Shown in pieces: positions 1 through 4,564 of a stretch of DNA of 5,587 nt. A program made the position numbers and the translations under genes. The stretch comes from Planctomycetota bacterium (GTDB lineage: Bacteria; Planctomycetota; UBA1135; GCA-002686595): NCBI GenBank assembly GCA_011524785.1, contig WTJQ01000626.1, forward strand, positions 2,425-8,011, written 5' to 3'. Under the pieces are notes generated by a model. It did no database searches. It worked only from the letters and a program-made list of their open reading frames with translations, and was not told the origin of the DNA. The number at the start of each line of letters is the position of its first letter. Positions within the stretch are counted from its first letter, which is position 1.

Positions 1-233
1 CTCTCGTAGCCCAGGAGTCCCAGCCTCAGCAGGACCGTGTCCAGGAGGGTTCCAACCAGTCCCACGGTCAGCACGAAGACGAGGGAGCGCCGCACGTCCG
101 GAGCGGTCCACAGGAATCCCACGAGGCACGGGACGAGGGCCGCCGGGCCCCACCAGACCTCGCCCCGCGCACCTCCGGCCACCGCGGCGAACCACAGCGC
201 CTGGAAGAGGACGAAGTTGACGAGGTTGGCCAT
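1..233 (-). CDS. DUF2878 family membrane protein (3' end outside window)
   Basis: The frame starts at the ATG at 233, nine bases after the Cfa-family stop codon, and stays open to the left edge, giving 77 complete codons. The visible protein begins MANLVNFVLFQALWFAAVAG. It continues with a WWGPAALVPCLVGFLW membrane segment, a short basic loop (APDVRRS) and a third hydrophobic stretch containing GTLLDTVLLRLGLLGY at 61-76. The NFVLFQ-x-WFA start and the LLDTVLLRLGLL motif are characteristic of DUF2878, a small multi-span inner-membrane family of about 160-180 residues. That family is repeatedly encoded next to COG2907, DUF1365 and Cfa genes. Its function is unknown; genomic association suggests a role in handling or sensing the modified membrane lipid. 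No clear Shine-Dalgarno sequence precedes the ATG, so translation may depend on coupling to the gene upstream. About half of the protein is missing from the window. Confidence 0.85.
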   Translation of the reverse strand, partial: MANLVNFVLFQALWFAAVAGGARGEVWWGPAALVPCLVGFLWTAPDVRRSLVFVLTVGLVGTLLDTVLLRLGLLGYE

Positions 234-242
234 CCGGAGGGC

Positions 243-1523
243 TCAGCGCGCCAGGCTGCCGAGCATCGGCGCGCAGCGCGCGCCGGGCTTGACGAGGGTC
301 AGCTGGGCCACGTCGATGTGGCGCTCGTCGAAGCCTCCCTCGCAGTAGTGGAAGTAGAACTCGAAGAGGCGGAGGAACGTCTCCTCGAAGCCCAGCTCCT
401 GGGCCTCGTCCCAGCGCTCCCGCAGGCGCTCGCGCCACGCGGCCAGGGTCCGGGTGTAGTGGGTCCCGAAGCACTCCTGGTGGCTGAGCCGCAGGTCGCT
501 GGAGGCCGTCGCGGCCCGGAGCAGGGCCGTGGTCGAGGGGATGTTGCTCCCGGGGAAGATGTAGCGCTGGATGAAGTCCACCGAGCGCGCCGCCCGCTCG
601 AAGTGCTGGTCGGCGATCAGGATGGCCTGCATGGCCATGACGCCGTGCGGCCGGAGCAGGCGACCGCACTGCTCGAAGAACTCGCCGTAGTACTGGTGCC
701 CCACCGCCTCGATCATCTCGACCGACACGAGCTTGTCGTAGGTCCCCTCGAGCTTGCGGTAGTCCTCCAGGAGCAGGGTGATGCGATCCTCGAGGCCCGC
801 CTCCCGGACGCGCCGGCTGGCGAAGGCGTGCTGCTCGCGTGAGATCGTCGTCGTCGTGACGCGGCAGCCGTACTCGCGCGCGGCGTGCAGGGCCAGCCCA
901 CCCCAGCCGGTGCCGATCTCCAGCAGGTGGTCCGAGGGACGGAGATCGAGCTTCCGGCACAGGCGATCGATCTTCGCCACGGAGGCCTCCTCGAGCGTGG
1001 ACGCCTCCGACTCGAAGATGCCCGACGAGTAGGTCATGGTCGGATCGAGGAAGAGCTCGAAGAAGTCGTTCGAGAGGTCGTAGTGGGCCGCGATGTTGTC
1101 GCGACTGCCCTCCTCGGTGTTGCGACGCAGCCGATGGAAGGCCGCGAGGAACGGCTTGGACAGGCGTGCCCAGCCGCTGTCCAGCCGATCGAGGGCCTCC
1201 TGGTTGCGCACCATCAGCCGCACGACGTCGGTGGGCGCGGGGCTGCCCCACCAGCCCAGGGCGTAGGCCTCGCCCGCGCCGATCGAGCCCCGCAGGGCGA
1301 GCGCCCCCCAGAAGCGATCGTCGTGCACCTCGAGGACCGCGTCGACCGCCTCGTCCATGGAGCGGCCGAACTCGTGGCGCCGCTCGTCCACCACCACGGT
1401 CAGGTGGCCGGCCTCGATGGCCTCGAAGCCCTTGAGGACCGCCTTCTGGAGGAGGGACGGGCGCGGGACCCTGCGGACGGCCTGGGCGGGGTCGAGGGTC
1501 GTGATGCTGGAGCTGGTCTTCAT
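243..1523 (-). CDS. cfa: Cyclopropane-fatty-acyl-phospholipid synthase family methyltransferase
   Basis: This 426-residue two-domain protein is somewhat longer than E. coli Cfa (382 residues). The N-terminal lipid-binding domain spans about 25-140, with RGSIGAGEAYALGWW at 78-92. The C-terminal SAM methyltransferase domain follows: HYDLSNDFFELFLDP at 147-161, SAM motif I LEIGTGWGGL at 201-210, TTTISREQ at 224-231, EMIEAVG at 269-275 and FIQRYIFPG at 317-325. The family transfers the SAM methyl carbon to a cis double bond of a phospholipid acyl chain, at the inner membrane surface. Compared by eye with E. coli Cfa, the bicarbonate-site residues Glu239 and Tyr317 are kept (Glu272, Tyr356), but Cys139 is Ser167 and His266 is Gln299. 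It may therefore make a methyl-branched rather than a cyclopropane product. The Gln appears common in COG2907-linked members, so loss of activity is not implied. The ATG at 1523 is the only early start in frame, 25 bases after the DUF1365 stop, and has no purine-rich ribosome binding site. Confidence 0.93.
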   Translation of the reverse strand: MKTSSSITTLDPAQAVRRVPRPSLLQKAVLKGFEAIEAGHLTVVVDERRHEFGRSMDEAVDAVLEVHDDRFWGALALRGSIGAGEAYALGWWGSPAPTDVVRLMVRNQEALDRLDSGWARLSKPFLAAFHRLRRNTEEGSRDNIAAHYDLSNDFFELFLDPTMTYSSGIFESEASTLEEASVAKIDRLCRKLDLRPSDHLLEIGTGWGGLALHAAREYGCRVTTTTISREQHAFASRRVREAGLEDRITLLLEDYRKLEGTYDKLVSVEMIEAVGHQYYGEFFEQCGRLLRPHGVMAMQAILIADQHFERAARSVDFIQRYIFPGSNIPSTTALLRAATASSDLRLSHQECFGTHYTRTLAAWRERLRERWDEAQELGFEETFLRLFEFYFHYCEGGFDERHIDVAQLTLVKPGARCAPMLGSLAR

Positions 1524-1548
1524 GGAGGGATGCCGGCGAGCGGCGCGT

Positions 1549-2319
1549 TCAGGTGCGGACCGCGGAGGCGGGCCGGGAGGCGCCGCGCTTGCTGGGGTGG
1601 ACGTGGAAGGGCACGCGCTTCAGCCAGAGGAGCGCGGCGTGGACGTAGATCCCGGCGGTCACCCGCCAGGTGAGGAGCGGGTGGCGCAGGAGGGCGCGCA
1701 CGAGGCTCTCTCGCGTGAGGGGACGGCGCTCGGCCGTGAGGCCCGCCTGGAACACCTTCGCACCGGCCTCCAGGTTCTCCATGTGCACCGTCAGGTGCTC
1801 GCCGGGCGTGCGGAAGGACCAGTCGTACTCGTGCTCCATCGGATGGAACGGTGAGACGTGGAAGTCCTTGGCGAACCGCCAGCGGTGGCCAGCGCCCGGC
1901 CCCGAGTCCCGGGCGTCGAGGACGTAGGCGTGGCGCTCGTCCCAGGGGGTGTTCGTGATCTCGGCAACGATGGCGTCGAGGCGCTCCTCGCGGTCGTAGC
2001 AGTAGTAGAAGACGACCGGGTTGAAGACGTAGATCCAGGACCGCAGGTGTCCCACGAGGGCGACGCGGCCCTCGGGACGGCGCCCGAGCTCCGCCTCCAC
2101 GCGGTCGAGGACCACCTCGCGCAGGCAGCGCTCGGGGTCGCCCATGTAGTCGGCCCGGCGGAACCAGGCCAGCGGCGACCAGCGCGTGGGGATCGGCAGC
2201 TCCCCCCGCTCCAGCTCGCCCAGGTCGACGAGGGGCAGGAACACGCGCGCCTGGAAGCGGTGCCGGCGCGGCGTCAGCCGGTCGTGGTAGACCCGACCCT
2301 CGTACAGAGCGCTCCTCAC
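1549..2319 (-). CDS. DUF1365 family protein
   Basis: This 256-residue protein of the DUF1365 family has no established biochemical activity that I can state. The family hallmarks are all present: LYEGRVYHDRLTPRRHRF near the N-terminus (5-22), NPVVFYYCYD at 100-109, EITNTPWDERHAY at 120-132, KDFHVSPFHPME at 151-162 and the C-terminal segment HPLLTWRVTAGIYVHAALLW beginning at 213. The many conserved His, Asn and Tyr residues suggest an enzyme or a lipid-binding role. DUF1365 genes are almost always found between a COG2907 flavoprotein gene and a Cfa gene, as here, which ties the protein to acyl-chain modification. I chose the GTG at 2319 because it forms a GTGA overlap with the flavoprotein stop and starts directly at the conserved RSALYEGRV motif. 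An ATG at 2346 would add nine glycine-rich residues within the preceding gene. A GGAGG lies ten bases upstream of the GTG. The last 15 residues are a basic, probably disordered tail. Confidence 0.93.
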   Translation of the reverse strand: MRSALYEGRVYHDRLTPRRHRFQARVFLPLVDLGELERGELPIPTRWSPLAWFRRADYMGDPERCLREVVLDRVEAELGRRPEGRVALVGHLRSWIYVFNPVVFYYCYDREERLDAIVAEITNTPWDERHAYVLDARDSGPGAGHRWRFAKDFHVSPFHPMEHEYDWSFRTPGEHLTVHMENLEAGAKVFQAGLTAERRPLTRESLVRALLRHPLLTWRVTAGIYVHAALLWLKRVPFHVHPSKRGASRPASAVRT

Positions 2320-3587
2320 GCCAGCGCCGCCTCCATGCCCGCGCACTCCTCCACGCGTCGCGCCGCCGTCAGGCCGCTCTGCAGCCCGTCCTCGTGGAAG
2401 CCGTAGCGCCAGTAGGCGCCGCAGAAGTGGACGCCGTTCACCCCATCGATCTCCGCGTGCCGCTCCTGGGAGCGGACGCTGGCCATCGAGTAGACGGGGT
2501 GGTCGTAGACGAACGAGGCCACCACGCGCGCGGGATCGATGTCGGCGCTGCGGTTGAGGGTGACGAGGTACTCCTCCTGGGCCTCGAGCCCCTGCAGGAG
2601 GTTCATCCAGTAGGTGACCGTGGGAAGCTCCGAAGCGGGCTCCGTCAGGTGGTAGTTCCAGCTCGCCCAGGCGCGGCGGCGCCGCGGCATGATCGAGGTG
2701 TCGGTGTGCAGGACGACCTCGTTGGGCTGGTACGCGAAGCCGCCGAGGACCTCCCGCTCGAGGGGTGTCGCGTCCGCCAGCAGCTTCTGGGTCGTGTCCG
2801 AGTGGGTCGCCATCACCACGCGATCGAAGACCTCGTCACCGCCATCGGCGCTGCGCACCCGGACGCGCCCGTCGGGCTCGCGGCTCACGGCGTGCACGGG
2901 CGTGCGCAGCCGGATCCGGTCCCGGAAGGGCCGGGTCAGGGGCTCGACGTAGGAGCGCGAGCCCCCCTCCACGACGAGCCACTGGGGCCGCCCGTCCACC
3001 TGGAGGAAGCCGTGGTTGTGGAAGAACTGCACCAGGAAGCGCAGCGGGAAGGCCAGCATCTCCTCGGGGCAGGTCGACCAGATCGCGGCCCCCATGGGGA
3101 TCATGTGCTGCTCGATGAACGCACGCCCGTAGCCGTTGCGCTCCAGGTAGCCGCCCAGGGTCTCCTCCTGCGCGGCCGGGTCGAGCACCGCCTCGGCCTC
3201 CCGGTAGAAGCGCAGGATGTCCTTCACCATGCGCCAGAAGGACGGCCGCAGCAGGTTCGAGCGCTGGGCGAAGAGCTTGTCGAGGTTCGTGCCGTTGTAC
3301 TCCAGGCCCGTGCGATCGCACTTGACGCTGAAGCTCATGTCGCTCGCCTGCCAGGGGACGCCAAGCTCCTGCAGCAGGCCGCAGAACCCGGGGTAGGTCT
3401 TCTCGTTGAAGACGATGAAGCCGGTGTCCACGGCGAGGGTCGAGCCGTCGGCCGTCGGCACGTCGAGGGTGTGCGTGTGCCCCCCGACCCAGTCCGAGGC
3501 CTCGAACACGGTGAGCTCGTGGCTCCCGTGCAGCTCGCGGGCCGCGGTGAGGCCCGCGATCCCGGTGCCGATCACGGCGATCCTCAC
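2316..3587 (-). CDS. FAD-dependent oxidoreductase, COG2907 / flavin amine oxidase fold
   Basis: This 423-residue flavoprotein has an N-terminal FAD-binding Rossmann motif, IAVIGTGIAG at 3-12, with the ribose-binding Glu at 29 (VFEAS). Next come family signatures DTGFIVFNEKTYPGF, GAAIWSTCPEEML and YWMNLLQ. The C-terminal FAD-contacting segment is GVHFCGAYWRYGFHEDGLQSG with surrounding residues. This combination is typical of COG2907, annotated as NAD/FAD-binding or amine oxidase. Related proteins occur beside Cfa and DUF1365 in many bacteria, and a similar oxidase domain is fused to the N-terminus of plant cyclopropane synthases. In that setting it probably oxidises or desaturates a methylated acyl chain rather than an amine, but the exact reaction is an inference. 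The GTG at 3587 overlaps the desaturase stop as GTGA, with GGAGG five bases upstream, and places the Rossmann motif at the extreme N-terminus as in the family. The longer frame reaching to 4103 is an artefact over the desaturase gene. Confidence 0.94.
   Translation of the reverse strand: MRIAVIGTGIAGLTAARELHGSHELTVFEASDWVGGHTHTLDVPTADGSTLAVDTGFIVFNEKTYPGFCGLLQELGVPWQASDMSFSVKCDRTGLEYNGTNLDKLFAQRSNLLRPSFWRMVKDILRFYREAEAVLDPAAQEETLGGYLERNGYGRAFIEQHMIPMGAAIWSTCPEEMLAFPLRFLVQFFHNHGFLQVDGRPQWLVVEGGSRSYVEPLTRPFRDRIRLRTPVHAVSREPDGRVRVRSADGGDEVFDRVVMATHSDTTQKLLADATPLEREVLGGFAYQPNEVVLHTDTSIMPRRRRAWASWNYHLTEPASELPTVTYWMNLLQGLEAQEEYLVTLNRSADIDPARVVASFVYDHPVYSMASVRSQERHAEIDGVNGVHFCGAYWRYGFHEDGLQSGLTAARRVEECAGMEAALA
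2330..2334 (-). promoter_or_regulatory. Possible ribosome binding site of the DUF1365 gene
   Basis: GGAGG on the minus strand, ten bases before the GTG at 2319. The spacing is at the long end, so termination-reinitiation at the GTGA overlap may matter more than this site. Confidence 0.4.
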
Positions 3588-4564
3588 GCACTCCTCCGCT
3601 CGTCGAGGATGCGCGCGGGCACGGGGCGCAGGCCGCTCACGAGGCCCAGGCCCTGCATGACGCGCAGCGTCGCGTAGCTCAGGTCGAGCTCCCACCACAG
3701 GAAGCCCTGGCGCGCCGAGGCGGGGTAGCGGTGGTGGTTGTTGTGCCAGCCCTCGCCGAAGGTGAGCAGGGCCAGGATCAGGTTGTTCCGGCTGCGGTCC
3801 TTGGTCTCGTAGGGCCGCGACCCCAGGCGGTGCGCCATGGAGTTGATGCAGAACGTCACGTGGTAGAGGACCACGGTCGACAGGCAGCCCCACAGCACGA
3901 GGTGCAGGCCGCTGGTGCCGAGGCCTGGCGCCCACGCCTCCAGCGCGGCGCCGAGCCCGTAGAGGCCCGGGATCATCAGCAGCGGGACGAGGGAGTCGTA
4001 GCGGTCCAGGAAGCGCAGCTCGGGGAAGCGCATCAGGTCCGGGACCAGCTCGGTCTTCGTCCTGAAGTTCCGGCGCGCGAGGATCCAGCCGACGTGGCTC
4101 CACCAGAAGCTCTCCACGACCGGCGAGTGGATGTCGCCCTCAGCGTCCGAGTGCCGGTGGTGCTCACGGTGGTGGGCCGCCCACCACAGCGGTCCCCGCT
4201 GGACCGCCGTCGCCCCGAGGAGGGCGAACAGGAACTGCACGGGCCGCGAGACCTGGAAGGTTCGGTGGGAGAAGTAGCGGTGGTAGAAGGCCGTGATCGC
4301 GAACATCCGCACGGCGTAGAAGCCCACCGCGAAGAGCACGACGAAGGGGCTCCAGGTCGTGAAGAGCGCGGCGACCCCGGCCACGTGGATCGCGAGGAAC
4401 GGGACGACCCGCACCCAGTCGACCTCGTGGGGATCCGCGGCCTCGTCCCGGGGGTCCACGACCCAGGAGTCGAGCCAGCGGAAGAGGCTCGCGCCCCCCT
4501 TGCCGTCGCCAGCTTGGGCCCCGACCGCCGGCGGCGGGAGGTCCGCCACGTGCGGACGGCTCAC
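3584..4564 (-). CDS. Membrane fatty acid desaturase (acyl-CoA/delta-9 type)
   Basis: This 326-residue integral membrane di-iron desaturase is expected to insert a cis double bond into a saturated acyl chain using O2 and an external electron donor. The three histidine boxes of the stearoyl-CoA desaturase family are intact: HRYFSH at 95-100, HREHH at 132-136 and HNNHH at 274-278. The extra ligand motif NSMAH lies at 241-245. Hydrophobic stretches at about 51-70, 73-93, 109-122, 192-210 and 218-240 fit the usual membrane pairs. There is no fused cytochrome b5 or ferredoxin domain, so the donor is encoded elsewhere. I chose the GTG at 4564 because it forms a GTGA overlap with the preceding stop and has GGGGAG six bases upstream; an in-frame GTG at 4612 would add 16 residues inside the previous gene. 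The first 40 or so residues are low-complexity and poorly conserved. Substrate and regiospecificity (CoA, ACP or phospholipid) cannot be read from the sequence. Confidence 0.93.
   Translation of the reverse strand: MSRPHVADLPPPAVGAQAGDGKGGASLFRWLDSWVVDPRDEAADPHEVDWVRVVPFLAIHVAGVAALFTTWSPFVVLFAVGFYAVRMFAITAFYHRYFSHRTFQVSRPVQFLFALLGATAVQRGPLWWAAHHREHHRHSDAEGDIHSPVVESFWWSHVGWILARRNFRTKTELVPDLMRFPELRFLDRYDSLVPLLMIPGLYGLGAALEAWAPGLGTSGLHLVLWGCLSTVVLYHVTFCINSMAHRLGSRPYETKDRSRNNLILALLTFGEGWHNNHHRYPASARQGFLWWELDLSYATLRVMQGLGLVSGLRPVPARILDERRSA
3593..3597 (-). promoter_or_regulatory. Ribosome binding site of the flavoprotein gene
   Basis: A consensus GGAGG on the minus strand, five bases before the GTG at 3587, within the last codons of the desaturase gene. 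It fixes the start of the FAD oxidoreductase right before its Rossmann motif. Confidence 0.75.

Noticed and set aside
37..348. Plus-strand frame of 103 codons at the left edge
   Set aside because: It lies opposite the DUF2878 start and the Cfa-family gene end, and its Arg/Thr/Pro-rich translation has no coding signature.
885..1673. Plus-strand open frame (262 codons) opposite the Cfa-family gene, and similar shorter frames at 318-842, 1357-1854 and 1858-2406
   Set aside because: All are antisense shadows of conserved genes, with Arg/Ala/Gly-rich translations and no recognisable domain.
2836..3591. Minus-strand frame of 251 codons within the flavoprotein gene
   Set aside because: It reads the same DNA one frame off and gives an Arg/Gly/Ala-rich product; the overlapping frame carries the intact FAD-binding motifs.
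2394..3677. Long plus-strand open frame (427 codons) opposite the flavoprotein gene
   Set aside because: It is antisense to a clearly recognisable flavoprotein, and its translation is a low-complexity Val/Gly/Arg/His-rich sequence with no family motif. Long antisense frames are expected when third codon positions are almost all G or C.
3588..4103. N-terminal extension of the flavoprotein frame, giving 595 residues
   Set aside because: The extension overlaps the conserved desaturase in another frame, is Pro/Arg-rich without homology-like features, and would bury the Rossmann motif that normally begins the protein.
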